A stretch of DNA of 64,000 bases from Pleurodeles waltl (GCF_031143425.1 NC_090448.1:533962313-534026312), one strand, 5' to 3'. Counted from the stretch's first letter, positions 33,236 to 45,500 are shown. Translations and numbers: made by a program. Notes: a model not told the origin generated them from the sequence alone.

Positions 33236-34082
33236 GAACCAGTGGTCTTCTTTCATCTTCCAGCTGAGGTGCCCCCCGTTCGCTGCCCCCTGAGGTGCCT
33301 GTCTATTTTCCAAAAGATGCTCCTGCAGTGTTCTCTCTGTGTTGCTGCAGGTGACAGGTGGGGCCTTGGACTTTGGCCTGTGGTCCTGTGGCCCACACAC
33401 AATGAGGACTTGGCAGTGTCCCTTGAACTGTACATATGTATATAACAGTTACATTGCATTTTCGTATTTCTACTGTGTTGATATTATTACACTCACTTTA
33501 GCACATTCCTGTTGTCCTTGCATTATTCATCAGGGGTACGGGGTAAATATGTTTTATTACTGCAGCTGTATGTGTGTATGGTGTTGGGGGTGAGAGGGGT
33601 GTGTTGCATGTGTGTGTCACTCTCTTTTTCCTCCCCATCTCCCCTGTGTGCTAGGCGGCTGTACTCTCCGTGGTCGTCTTCGCCGTTGTTGGTGTTCGTG
33701 GTGGAGCAGGATGTAAAAAATCATTGGGAATATTTGCAGCTCGTATTCCATGGCGGCGTGGTTCTTCCCAGTGTCTCCAAAGGTGAGCCCTTTCCCTTCT
33801 GTGCGGTCTTTCCGCCAGGCTTTTGACTTTGTTGGTACCGCCACGGAAAAGGTGGCGGTTTCCGGTGTCTTAATATGGTGGGCGGAACACTGACTTCAGC
33901 CTGGCTGAAGGCGGCTACCGCTGTGCTGCTTGTTGTTTCCGCCCTGGCAGTCGGTGTGGTAAAGTGGCTGTCTATCTGAGTTCTCACCGGCAAGGTCATA
34001 ATTTGGCGGTAGTTACCGCCAGCCTGTTGGCGTTATTACCGCCACTCTATCACCGACTTCCAGGGTTGTAATGCGGGCCTGA

Positions 34083-34620
34083 GGGGTATATTTACAAGCC
34101 CCTTGCGCTGCTTTAACACGCCTTTGTGTTACTTTTTTGACGCAAAGGCAGCATTAATGTGGAGATTCCACTGTGCCAGATTTAAAAAGTGGCGAAATAC
34201 ATGCATCCCACCACTTTGCAATCCCTTGCACCACATTATGCCTGCACCAGGTATAATGTTTGCATTTGAGCGTTCTGGCATAGGGAGGCCTGAAAAAATG
34301 GTGCAGTGAAATTTACTAGATTTCACTGCACCATTTTTCCATCATTTTTAACTCCTGCTCAAGGCAGGAATTAAAATAACGCACCCTTAAAAATCAATGG
34401 GCCTCCCTGTGCTTTGCTGCACTTGCGTCAACATTTTTGATGCTAGTGCAGCAAAGTGTCACAACAGAGTCAAACATTCTGACGCTGTTGTGGTAACAAC
34501 CGCCATGGTGGGCCATATTGTAAATACAGCACAACCATGGTGTCGTGAGGTGGGATAGGGCGATGCAAGAGAAGTGGCACATCGGGACCGATCCGCCACT
34601 TTCTCATAAATATCCTCTGA
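34083..34620. mobile_element. MITE-like element with GGTATATTTAC / ATAAATATCC ends
   Basis: Left end near GAGGGGTATATTTACAAG, right end near TCATAAATATCCTCTGAG, imperfect inverted repeats directly after Harbinger copy B. The interior has paired motifs such as ATGGTGCAGTGAAAT / ATTTCACTGCACCAT. Non-coding; exact limits uncertain. Confidence 0.55.
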
Positions 34621-37190
34621 GCATTAATTTTCAGTATTAACAGTTGTGACACCTCCGGTGAAGTCCCTTGGGTTTATTATTTTTAGAAAACCTTTAAAAA
34701 ATGTTAACACCATCTGACAATTTGTTTAGCCTAAATAGATTGTGTAGTTTGAAGCCCATGATGTTTTTTAGATTAGATATTTGGAGACTGGTAGAAGACT
34801 TTAAACACTGGAACCCTTGACGTAGCACTTACCATTTCATTTTCTAAGCATTTATGTGCAAAGTGTTGGTGCGCAAATCTATTTCCCTGTTATTATCCCT
34901 ATGAGTGCCAACAGCTTAAACTGGGAAGGGTGTAGTCCCTTTCTGGACTTTGGTGGTCTCAAACTGGACCTGTCTCTCTTTTGTAGCTCTTACACATCAG
35001 TATACAACTGTAGCATTTTTCTTAAGAATGACAGACAGGGGCTAAAATTTAAAGGGTTTACTTAAAGAATATAAAGCAAAATTACAAAAGATGACCTATC
35101 AATCATTTTGTACATGAGTACATATATCACAAGTAGAAAGAACTCAGCAAATTCAATAGAAAATGATGTATAGATTCGCCTTCTAAGTTGAGGACAAAGT
35201 GGAACACACAACAGCAAAAAGCAGGTCCTTTTATAGGACTTTAGGCAAATGATTTAATTCACTGTAGAAAAACATGGTTCCTAGGGTATCCATTTGAAGA
35301 CTCTCTCATAATACTATTACATTAGATTCAGGTGTTCTCAGAGTAAGGTAACATGAGTTGAGACAAAGCATACAATGCAGCCTGGGACATCCAGGTTGTC
35401 TTTGGTTATTAACACCTTCAATACGACTGGGAAAGCTCTAGTTGTTCAGTGTGAAAGCACCCAAAGGAAAGCAAAGGCAGCATTGATCATGTGGTGTCTT
35501 ACAACCTCATTTTCAAAATGGAAGAAAAAATGAAACTGGCCTATGTTAGCGTAAGCTCGATTTCCAATACATGAACACTACAAATCAAAGAAAAATAGTT
35601 TCCACAAAAGAAACACAATTTTCTAATATGAGCAAATAAAGTGATGGATTTTCCAAGGCATGGGACTGCATGCTATTAAGCAGAGAAGCAAAACTCACAC
35701 CATAATGCTAAACAAAAAACTAACTGCAAACCCCAATCAACAAGCATTTGCTATGAAATATGTATCGCATTTGCTTGAGTTAGAGCTATTGGCGTTGTAA
35801 ATGCATAACTGGACTTTTCTTGCCACATAATTCCAGTGGCACTGCATATACTTAAAGAGCTACAGGCCTACTGGAATATTATTCCAAATAAGGCCCGTAA
35901 AACACAAACTACTCCCAGCTGTAAAACAAAAGTTTGAACCATAATAGAGCTTAAAAAGACACTGAATGTTGGGAGAGGTTATTATTTTGGGGTCCCAGTA
36001 ACCTACTGTGGGGACACAGAGATTATCTAGACAGAAAGAGCATGTTGTGGTGAACGTTTTGAAGGTTGTCTCATTGTGCTAGGACCACCACAGGCTCAGT
36101 CATGAGGAGAAATGTTTTGTAAAAGGAATGCCCTGCAAAGTATTATGGGGTGACTTTCAGAGTGCTGTGAATATTGTAGTATGTCGACTGTAATGCTTAT
36201 AACAGCCACTAGAGGACACCACAATAAAAATATCATTTTTAAGAAACATGCCCATGTAACCATATAGCTAGTCCATAGAAGGCATAACCATATGAGAATA
36301 AAATGGCACAAAGTAATGCAGTGTAACCATACATTTAGCCCCAAGAGGGCAAAGTGATTTATACATTTTCAGGGCTAGTAGGCCTACTGCACTTACAAAC
36401 AAAGCCCTTAAAATACAATCTAGTCCCAGCTGTAAAAGAAACGTTCCAGCCATGAGAGAGCTTCAAAAGACACTGAATGATGATTTCTGTGTATTCTAGT
36501 GCATTCCAAGAGATTTTGAAAGGCATAGCGAATGAAGAGGTAAAACAAAAGCAAAATTGAAATGATTCTGATTAGGTAACAGTGTAAACAATGTGACAAG
36601 CATTCCAATACCACCGATCGAGTTCACGCTGTTCTCACTCTATGAAACTTCAAAGCTCCACGGCCCCCATGGAGCGCACAGGGGAGAGACAAAAGTAGTT
36701 TGCCCTCACTTAAAGCATATTGGCAAGCGTGTAATAATCTATGTAATAGGGTCAGTCTGCGAGGCGTAACAAAAGAGCCACAAGGAAGGACAAATGTAAA
36801 GCATTTACCAATTACATCAAGTGATTTTGAAAGGCAGGCCCAGGAACCAATGAAAGTGCTGGGAGTGAGATGGGCATAGTTAAAGCCCACAGAATAGATT
36901 ACAACATGTGGACCTGCTTTGCTTGATCTAAAAAGGGACGTTTTTATTTTTTCCCTGCAGAGCATAAGAAAGTAAACATGTATCTTTATTACTGCACCTC
37001 CCATCCATTTCAGCTCCACATAAACAATTAGTAGCAGGTTTTATCTTATATTTAGTCCCAAAACAACCATAGATTTTCAAAGATGAAACATACATTTTGA
37101 GTTAAGAGCCCAAAAATCACAGACTAATTTTAAAGGCACTGACACACATTTACAGTGGCAGCCAGTAATTCTAGCATGAAGGGCGGTGAA
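34621..37190. other. Unassigned; imperfect duplication at about 35830-36490
   Basis: Two segments about 530 bp apart (35855-35965 and 36372-36485) share aggcctact, ctcccagctgtaaaa and agacactgaatg, so part of the region is an old direct duplication. No gene recognised. Confidence 0.4.
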
Positions 37191-37194
37191 CGGT

Positions 37195-37265
37195 ACACAC
37201 ATGCACACATACACACTCACACCCATACATTCACGCATGCACACACACACACACACACACATCCA
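37195..37265. repeat. (CA)n-rich microsatellite
   Basis: Interrupted CA/CACA tract ending in an uninterrupted run of CA dinucleotides at about 37241-37260. Confidence 0.95.
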
Positions 37266-38307
37266 TTCACAACAATCACTTCCAAATATTCATACATACA
37301 TGCAGACTCACTCAGCAAACCTTTTTTTTTTAAATCACACATGCAGAGCTCTGCCTCGGGGGTCCCAGGAGGGTTGGGACTGCTGTCCTCTCACAGGTCC
37401 GTCAATGAGTACACATCAAGGCAGTGCTGAAAATACCCTTACTGCTGGCCTATGCAATGCAGTAGGAAGTAGAGAATTAGGAACAATTGTTGCTTCCACA
37501 GGGCGGTGAAAGAGGAGGGCTTTGAGAAAACAAAGGAAGACTCAATCCACTTGAAAAATCTGCGGCACACAGTCTTATAGCACACAGACTTGATATGACC
37601 GCATCAGGTCCTCCAGTGCCCCTCATAGACAAGGATCCGCTGGCAGCTCTTGTGGGGCAGCACCTGCAGCCTGTGCTGTACTCATTTGAGGTGGAGAGAG
37701 CATGTGGTGTTATGATCATAGCCAGATTTTGAACTGGAGAACTGTTGGCTCAACATACTGTAGTACTGGGGAATCACTTAATCTCTCCATGCCTAACAAA
37801 AATGAATGTGACCTTGTATAACATAACTGGTGCTCATGTAAAGCACCCCTATACCTTTGGGTACAGTTTGCGCTATATAAAACTACAAAACAATGAGTGT
37901 TAATGTTTGCCCTTTAGCAGGAGATGCTGGCATTTGCATCCATAAGGCTATCCCTGCCTTCTCGCCTACCAGGCTGTTTAAGTCGGGTTTGCCCACAAGA
38001 AAAAAAGGGAAAAAGTGAGGAACTAAATCCTATATTGCATTCCACATCTCTGCACTTTGGCATTACGAGGTAAGATACCATCAATTATTTTTTTTATTTT
38101 TTTCAGCCAACAGTATGGTAAAATTTGCTTTTAATTTCTTTATGACGAAGGACATACAATACAGTTATCTATTTACTTGATGTTTTTTCATTCAACAACA
38201 CATTGAAGTTTGGCTTTTAACTGATTCGTTTTGGGATCAAAACCCGAGCATGTAAAGTGATGTTGACTGAAATGCCAAAATTGGTTTGAGGTTTTACACA
38301 TGACATG
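37266..38307. other. Left flank of the provirus; possible host or transposon reading frame on the - strand near its right edge
   Basis: No repeat recognised. On the - strand, an open frame ending at 38188 runs rightwards up to the provirus (38311) and continues in the same frame in the right flank (56075-56221); see findings. Confidence 0.3.
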
Positions 38308-38311
38308 GAAC
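38308..38311. repeat. Target-site duplication GAAC, left
   Basis: The four bases directly before the 5' LTR repeat directly after the 3' LTR (56075-56078). A 4-bp duplication is characteristic of spuma- and gammaretroviral integrases. Confidence 0.85.
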
Positions 38312-39286
38312 TGTAGTGTAGCCATTTTTAATATAGCTTCATGCACGTTAGTTTTACATACTAGGCCGCTGTGCACTTTGCCCTAGATATATCTTATTCA
38401 GCGTTGCACTGTTATTTTACAATCACCAGTTTTTACGGTCTTGTTTTAATTTCTTCTATCACACTGTTTAGCTTAGTTCAGCACTGTGTTCTCAAATAAT
38501 GCATTCTGGATCGCCCTATGCTTCAGTCAAGGCTACAGTCTGGTACATTGCCGGTAAACGTGGTAGAAGTTTAGTCTCCAGCATTCGTAGAAAATACACA
38601 TCCTTACGTAGGGACATTTTCTTAGAACATCTGTGTGTTAGTTATAAAAACACTTTCTAGTCCTAGTACACGTTAAGAGGGAGATTCCAGCCAGGGACCC
38701 ACAACTGGATGCTGAATGCCCCGTTGCAGATGCTGATGCAGATTACAGGCCTTTGCTCAGGTATGAGGGTCGATGTCCTCCCGGGGGAACCTGAAAGGCA
38801 GGCTTAGAGCTTAAGATGCTGTGCTCGAAAATATAACCTAGAGAGAGAATAACCTAGCAGCACTATGGTAGCTTTATTCTTGTGCTTCACTCTCATCGTC
38901 ACTATTTTAATATTACTGTGTTGTGTAGTTCTGGTTATTGCAGCTCACGCTTTGCTATCTAAAATGCAGATGTTTTATTAAACCAATCATTAAAACTTAT
39001 TCTGCCTTTTGTCATTTATATATGAGACCGCACTGTGTATGAGGGAGCCAGTTGTGACCTGAGTGACCACAACTTCCCTGAGAAGTATTAAGATGTCATG
39101 CGCTCGGCTGCCCAATTGTCTCTACCATTTGGGAGAGATGAGGCACTGCTAGTTAGCCGGAGCAAAACCCGGATTTAGAGTGACAAGTGTCATCCACCGT
39201 GGGTCAGACTCAGTTCCCCACACTGTGAATGATCTTGCCGCTCAAAATCCAGTAGTCTCATTAGGATAATGAGAGCCTACGCGACA
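38312..39286 (+). repeat. 5' LTR
   Basis: 975 bp, TG...CA (TGTAGTGTAG to CTACGCGACA). TATA box TTATAAAAAC at 38642 and polyadenylation signal ATTAAA at about 38977, which places R between roughly 38670 and 39000. An 11-bp stretch near 38551 is absent from the 3' LTR. Substitutions against the 3' LTR are about 3% by eye. Confidence 0.9.
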
Positions 39287-39305
39287 TGGTGCCGCCAACA
39301 TTTGG
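39287..39305 (+). other. Candidate primer-binding site
   Basis: Starts TGG immediately after the LTR, as required for pairing with a tRNA 3' CCA end, and continues TGCCGCCAACATTTGG. The first eight bases fit the 3' ends of tRNA-Phe or tRNA-His, whereas the later CAAC resembles the tRNA-Lys1,2 site used by known foamy viruses with a shift. The tRNA is therefore undecided. Confidence 0.5.
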
Positions 39306-39519
39306 TCAGGCTCTAATTTTCGGGTTCACCGGCATATCTCGGTCTCATTTTTATATAATGACCCCTCAGTGCTGTATGCGGAGACGTCCGTGGTACTGAG
39401 GATTTCCACCAATGCCGTATAGGTAATCCTATTTTCAGCTGGTGGTTGTTCAAGCTTGAACCTTAAAAGGAAAAAACCCCATCTTGGTGTGCTTTCTCTG
39501 AACTCTTAGTGCCTTTATA

Positions 39520-41048
39520 ATGGCGAATCCCCAGGTTGTACAAATAGCTCTTAACATGAGACAACCGCTCACAGCACATTTGCTGGCACATGGCCTTACG
39601 GCCCAGGGTGGTCCAGTCACGTTTGTGGTGGACACCCACGCAGCCTATAGAACAGAACTTTTTTACTCTTGGGTCACATTTCCAGCAGTTGATGGGAACA
39701 CAAATACATTTCATACATATACAGTGGCGAACGCGCCTGGACAATACAGGGCATACGCATATTTAGAGATACCTCTATCTTATCAAGAACATAATAATTG
39801 GCTTGATGGCGCCCTACCCAACACAATATTACCAGTAAGGTTAGGTCCACTATGTAATGATGGTCCTACCTGGCCTTTATTGGCCACATATACACCACAT
39901 CCTTCAGTTGCGAATATGCCGGTAGCTGAGGTCCGACGCTTATACATTGAGTTAACAGCAATATACAGACAATTAGTACAATTTGTGATGCAAACCTTAA
40001 ATACAAACCCAGCGCGTGCTGCTCCAGCACAACCACATGCAGTAACGCCAGGTATAAATCCGGTGACTGCAAATTCAATTATGGGTAAGGTCCCGGCCAA
40101 ACGAGAGGAGACTCCGTTTTGGCTAGCACAAAAAATTAATACGCTGGAGGCAGTATTTCCCCATACGGGACCTCGGGATAAACATAGGATATTAACTATG
40201 TGCTTGCCCTTTGGGATGGTCCCTACAGTTGAAAACTGTAACACATGGGGCATGGTATTTGCCGCGCTCTATACAACGGCACACGGTACACCGACATTAG
40301 CCAATCTACCGGAAGTGCTTAAACAAATTCAAGATGAATACAGGGCTGCTCCGGCCCTAGATTTAGGGATGCAACTGATGGGCAATTTTGCCACAATTTC
40401 TTCAATCATATTAAGTAACCTTAAAGGGGAAGCAGTTGCACTCGCAGTGCGCATGCGGCTCTGTGACGTTCCGCACAGGATCAGGAGCGAGAGCTGCCTA
40501 AAATAATAGCGGAAACTTATTCAAGTATCGGTCGAGATAGCCATGGGGCTAGAACACAAAAACCTCAATTTCAGGGTAAAATTAATAAAGACAATTCTAA
40601 ACAACAACCTGAGTGTAATAAGAAATGCTGGGAGAAAAAACAACAAACACCTAGAAAAGAAAGGGGAGAATCTCCACGAGTGGAGACGCCACAGAATAGA
40701 TATAATCTCAGGAATAGAGATAATATAAAAACGCCTGATAGATATCAATATACTGATACAGGCCAATCTCGTTCTTTTCAGGACTCATCGGAAAAGAGAA
40801 ATGAGAGAGGTGGGCGATCAGAGCGGAGAACAGAGTACGTGAAACCGAGACAGGAATCACAACGCTCTTCGGAGGTTTCTATTAAGAAGGAAGAGAAACT
40901 TGTAAAACAAAAACAACAATTTAAAAAGAAAAAAGTGGCAGCTGTCTCAGTTAGACATGCCACTCAGGAAGAGGGTTCTCTTGAAGAACAAGAACTGGGC
41001 TCTAGCACTGCTAGACAGCGCGGCAGAGGTCACAGTAGCTCGCCGTAA
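39520..41048 (+). pseudogene. gag: gag (structural capsid protein), one frameshift
   Basis: Retroviral structural polyprotein that assembles the capsid and binds the genome. The first frame, ATG 39520 to 40506 (328 codons), covers the N-terminal and capsid-like part. The frame is then lost somewhere between about 40463 and 40504, and coding continues in another frame to 41048, where the product becomes strongly basic with Arg/Gly and Lys-rich clusters ('ERGGRSERR' near 40810). No CX2CX4HX4C zinc knuckle is visible, which fits spumaretroviruses. The C-terminal end overlaps the start of pol by about 92 bases. I assign it by position and composition; the sequence itself is very divergent. Confidence 0.75.
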
Positions 41049-41811
41049 TCTTCTAGAGCATCTGGAGGTGAAAGCAACTGATGATTTTATACAAGTAGAA
41101 ACAGCAGACATGCGTGTCTCCGAACCCGATAGGGTGTATAAAGTAACTATACAACTGGAAGGAGACATTGAACGCACTATACACGCAATCTTTTGGGACC
41201 GTGTAGTAAAAATATATGAAACTTTGTTGGCCGAACAAGATTGGCCGCCTGATTTTGTTCGCACCTGCCCATATGGAGAAGAGGTTATTAAAACTTCCTA
41301 CTCGCCCCTTGTTCCAGGGGAACTCGCTGAGTCCTATTCTATAGAATGGGCTCTAGCACAAGCTCCTGCGTTATATAGAAATCACGTAGGGTGGGATAGG
41401 GACTCTCTATACCATGTAATTCCCATTGAAGGTGAACCTCAGCCACAACCGCAGTATCCCCTAAAACATGAAGCAAGGGCACCGGTGGGAGAGATACTTA
41501 CGCAATTAGAATACCAGGGTGTGATTGAACCCTGTGTCTCACCAATGAATATCCCTTTATTCCCTGTAGCTAAGCCGGACCATTCATACAGAATAGTCTT
41601 AGACTACAGACATTTAACCGGACATACACATACATATGCTATACAAAACTCACATAGCATTGCACTAATGAGCAACATTATGCGGAAAAAATACAAAACA
41701 ACTTTAGACATCTCGAATGGGCCCTTCTGCCAGAATATAGCACCTGAAAGCAGGGATTTAACAAGCTTTAGCGCATTAGGCTCCCAGAAAAAATGCTGTT
41801 GTTTGCCCTAG
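40957..41811 (+). pseudogene. pol: pol, part 1: protease and N-terminal reverse transcriptase
   Basis: Begins at its own ATG inside the gag end in a different frame, as in foamy viruses where Pol is made separately. The aspartic protease motif is 'LLDSAAEVTV' at about residues 18-27 (D-S-A). The RT starts near residue 160 and shows 'QGVIEPCVSPMNIPLFPVAK', 'RIVLDYRHL' and 'TLDISNG' (first catalytic Asp of the polymerase). An in-frame TAG at 41809-41811 falls inside the conserved LPxG block and cuts the protein; the same frame resumes immediately behind it. Confidence 0.85.
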
Positions 41812-42378
41812 GGGTATAAGAACAGCCCAGGACTGTTTGCGGCTCATGTGACTGCTATTTCACACGAGATAGACCCTGAAGCATTGTCATATGTGGATGA
41901 TATATATCTCACGGATGATGAGTTACTACAACATTTAAGACGGGTAGCCCACATTGTTGTCGGGTTTGCCAAACTTGGCTACAAATTTAACTTTAAAAAG
42001 TCAAAAATTGCCATCCTCAGCGTCCTGTTCCTGGGATATGAGCTGTCAAGTGAAGAAAAGAGCCTAGCGCCACAATTTTTAGAAAAATGTGCACAATTGC
42101 AACCACCAAATACAATTAAAAAACTTCAATCATTGTTGGGCTTTCTGAATTTTGGCAGAACATACATTCCTGATTATGCAGCACGCATAAAACCTTTATA
42201 TGAGTTAAAACGTCCTGATTTTTCAAGCAAATTCTCGACGGTTGAACATACACGTACTCTTCGAGAGTTACAGGCAGACATACTAGCAGCAAAACATTTA
42301 CACACACGGGACAATAAAACACATTTGGTCATCAGGGTAATAGCTGGGGCCATCGGTTTTTACTTATGTCACATTTAA
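41812..42378 (+). pseudogene. pol: pol, part 2: reverse transcriptase palm and thumb
   Basis: Same frame as part 1. Carries the catalytic 'YVDDIYL' motif at about 41890-41910 with both polymerase aspartates intact, followed by 'FKKSKIAILSVLFLGYELS' and the thumb segment 'LLGFLNFGRTYIPDY'. Ends at TAA 42376; the connection to RNase H continues in a different frame (about 42365-42550), which indicates a frameshift near 42360. Confidence 0.85.
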
Positions 42379-43248
42379 TGAAGGTGAGACAGTCCCGATT
42401 CCATACAAATCACATTTGTATTCAGCTGCTGAACAACGCTTTGCACCCACAAAGAAAATTCTCACTGCTGTGCAGATGGCTGTTATTAAAGAAAGACCTC
42501 TTGCCCAAGGAAAACGCATTATTGTCATTTCTCCTATTCCAGCCCTCTAGGCTGTCACAAAAGCTAGCGTTCCGAACGCAAAAACACTTCATCCACAATG
42601 GATACAATGGGCTACGTCTTTAACAGCCACTGATGTAGACTACATTTTCGACCCAAAGTTACAAACTCAAGAATTTCTACAATATGAAGTAGAATACCCA
42701 GTTCCCGCTGACACCTTGCCTATTGATCAATATCATGCAGTCATGTACAGTCAGGCTCTGCGCAACCAGCAATTGGAACTAAACATCAATATTCTGCTGC
42801 ATGCGCAGTCGTGAGCGGCTATATGGAGGGGGAGAGATTCTGCCCCCAACATACCTATACACAGACCCTAGGGGATTGCAAGCACAATTGGCTGAGCTAA
42901 AAGCTTTACTGCTGGCACTAGAACATACGGATCCGACACAGTTCACACTGATTGTTTGTGATTCATACTATTGCGTCCAGTCTTTTAATGAATACCTGCC
43001 TTACTGGCGTTTGAATGGGTTCAGAGATTCAAAAGGCAACACCATAAAACACAGACTCCTGTGGGGGAAGGTAGCAGACCTGAAAGAGACGCTATCCAAG
43101 GTCCATGTTGTGCATACACTTGGACACTAGCGCGTTGGAATACACGTTGCTGGAAATACTTTGGCTGATGAAGCCGCAAAGTCAGCAGTGGCAGTTGCCA
43201 CTGTAGCTGCGGTGACTCGTTCGAGTTCCAAACCAGACACAGACATTA
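42379..43248 (+). pseudogene. pol: pol, part 3: RT connection and RNase H, broken
   Basis: RNase H degrades the RNA strand after reverse transcription. The clearest segment is 42801-43130: 'LAELKALLLALEH' with the conserved Glu, 'IVCDSYYCVQSFNEYL' with the conserved Asp, and 'VHTLGH'. The last part ('GNTLADEAAKSA') lies in the same frame behind a TAG at 43128-43130. The upstream part is in another frame and has its own stop near 42548, so there are at least two frameshifts and two stops here. Confidence 0.75.
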
Positions 43249-44286
43249 TTGGCTGCCATAAAAGCTACAGTTGATGACACGCCATATCCTAAAGGATTTC
43301 CTAACAAATATCAATACTTGATGGGAAGTATGCTGAACGCTGAGGTTAAAATTCCAGGCGTAGGCGTACGCGACATCCCCAATAAAGATGAAAGACCTCA
43401 ATTGATTAAAGCAGCGTATGAGGGGGTGGCATCTGCACATGCTGGTGTGGCGGCTACAATTTCACTCTTACAGGCCCGTTATTGGTGGCCTGGTCTCTAT
43501 AAAGAGACTAAGCAGTATGTCCTTTGTTGTGACATCTGTCAACAAATTAAAGTTTCCACGGCCAAGCGCCCGCCGCAGACACCCCTCTTAATTTCAAATA
43601 GACCATTACAATGTGTGTACCTGGACCATTGTGGTCCATTAACACCTGATAGTGCATACAAATATATATTAGTCGCTGTTGATTCCTGCTCCAGATTTGT
43701 GTGGGTGTGGCCACAACGCTCGGCTGACGCTCGGACTGTTATTAAAGATTTGCGAGTCTTTGTCGGTAGATATGCAGTTGCGGCATTCCATTCGGACCAG
43801 GGCCCTGCCTTTGCCTCAAGGGGATTCAGGGACACCATGGCTTCGTTGGGGGTCCAACTCCAGTACTCGTCTCCATTTCATCCCGAGGGAAATAGTGTCG
43901 TGGAGCGATTAAACCGCGATTTAAAGCAATCCTTAACAGCCAGAGTCTTAGGTACGGGTCATAGTTGGCTTACCCACCTGTATGGAGTTCAGAGAGCACT
44001 AAATAACCTGCCTAGATGGACCCTGGGGGGTCGTACTTCATATGAGTGCCTGTTCGGAACACAAATGTTTTTTCTGGATCTTGGTGGTCCTGGCGTGGAG
44101 GCAGCGGAAACACCTTTTGACATAAATGATCGTGTTACTGTTTTACAGGAATTACAGCAGTTCCGTGAAGATAACTCTTCTAAAAGTGCTGCCTCCACAG
44201 GAATTAAGGATGTGCCAGTAACACCTACCGGCTGGATTCCTAGGGTTGGGGATCTTGTGCATGAAAAGGTTGCAGTGAAAAAATAA
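43249..44286 (+). pseudogene. pol: pol, part 4: integrase
   Basis: Integrase inserts viral DNA into host DNA. This is the best-preserved pol segment: 345 codons without interruption. N-terminal zinc-binding region with 'SAHAG' and 'CCDICQQIK' (one histidine of the HHCC set appears replaced). Catalytic core: Asp in 'VYLDHCGPL', Asp in 'FHSDQGPAF', Glu in 'VVERLNRDL'; exactly 35 residues lie between the second Asp and the Glu, the D-D35-E spacing. The TAA at 44284 truncates the C-terminal DNA-binding part, and coding similarity continues in frame for about 50 codons. Confidence 0.9.
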
Positions 44287-44631
44287 TTTGGCCCTTCTCA
44301 TCGAGCACCAGTCCCTGTGTCGGGGATACACGGTACCAGAACTGTTATTCTACCACCGTTGCCAGGTGCCAAAGAAAATAGCTTTGTTTCCATTGACAAT
44401 GTCAAACTTCAACATGTGGCCGATTCTACACAGCCGACCAAGAGGAACGTCCAGTAGTTCCCGAATCCCTATCACTACTGGAGAAGAAGTTCTGCTTCAA
44501 GTTGTTTATACCAACACTGATACCTCTCCGAGCTTGGGGAGGGTGGAGGATGATCTTGCATTAGTTCCAGTAACAACAAGCAATTTGGAAACATTTGATC
44601 AAGTCACTATGACTACAAGCCAGACGGATGG

Positions 44632-44646
44632 TGCTGTCTAGAGTGT
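44632..44646. repeat. 15-bp direct repeat, left flank of ribozyme array
   Basis: TGCTGTCTAGAGTGT, identical to 48873-48887. It reads as the target-site duplication of the inserted array. Confidence 0.9.
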
Positions 44647-44850
44647 GCAAAAAGAACAAGTGATGGACGGAATGCTGAACAATGTCAAACATTCACCCCC
44701 AGTACAGAGATCTGGGCCTAAATCCATCGTTTTTTTGCTGCCCATGCCATTCCAGTTTGGACCCAGCCATATGCAAATCAGTCTTGATCCTGTTCCCCAT
44801 GGGAACAGTCCAGCCCGAACTGCCAGGCCAGGTCTTCCCTGGACTGGAAA

Positions 44851-44905
44851 CAAGCATCCTGGGACCGATTTTGGGGTTTCACCCCTCATCAGCCAGGCTA
44901 GCTTG
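44851..44905 (-). ncRNA. Hammerhead ribozyme L1 (probably inactive)
   Basis: Type I fold with core CTGATGA (44886-44892), but the second core block reads AAAA instead of GAAA, which should abolish cleavage. Predicted scissile C is the complement of 44863. Confidence 0.8.
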
Positions 44906-45175
44906 AATCCAGTGGCATGGGAAGCACGGGACCCACGTCTAGGCATACCCTTCCCACTTAGGGCAACAAATTCAAAAAGAACAAGTGATGGACGGAATGC
45001 TGAACAATGTCAAACATTCACCCCCAGTACAGAGATCTGGGCCTAAATCCATCGTTTTTTTGCTGCCCATGCCATTCCAGTTTGGACCCAACCATATGCA
45101 AATCAGTCTTGACCCTCTTCCCTATGGGAACAGTCCAGCCCGAACTGCCAGGCCAGGTTTTCCCTGAACTGGAAA

Positions 45176-45230
45176 CAAGCATCCTGGGACCAGTTTCGGG
45201 GTTTCACCCCTCATCAGCCAGGCTAGCTTG
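45176..45230 (-). ncRNA. Hammerhead ribozyme L2
   Basis: Canonical core CTGATGA...GAAA. Stem I CCTGG/CCAGG extended by CAAGC/GCTTG across an internal loop, stem II GGGGT-GAA-ACCCC, minimal stem III CTGG. Scissile C complements 45188. Confidence 0.9.
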
Positions 45231-45500
45231 AATCCAGTGGCATGGGAAGCACGGGACCCACGTCTGGGCAAACCCTTCCCACTTAGGGCAACAAATGCAA
45301 AAAGAACAAGTGATGGAAGGAATGCTGAACAATGTCAAACATTCACCCCCAGTACAGAGATCTGGGCCTAAATCCATCGTTTTTTTGCTGCCCATGCCAT
45401 TCCAGTTTGGACCCAGCCATATGCAAATCAGTTTTGACCCTGTTCCCCATGGGAACAGTCCAGCCCGAACTCCCAGGCCAGGTCTTCCCTGGACTGGAAA

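Larger units (their letters stand above)
25559..34079. mobile_element. Full-length Harbinger (PIF/Harbinger) transposon, copy B, TSD TGA
   Basis: Left end GGCCCTCATTATGAC, right end GTTGTAATGCGGGCC (inverted), flanked by TGA on both sides (25556-25558 and 34080-34082): the 3-bp duplication expected for Harbinger. The ends are rich in GGCGG/CCGCC. At 8.5 kb it is large for the superfamily. It carries two SANT/Myb-type genes on the + strand (26153 and 29932) and a HARBI1-like transposase on the - strand between them. All three genes have disruptions in this copy. A hairpin MITE (28473) and a 74-bp tandem block (32676-33160) are internal. Confidence 0.85.

Noticed and set aside
37155..37509. Histidine/threonine-rich open frames
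   Set aside because: Produced by the (CA)n microsatellite.
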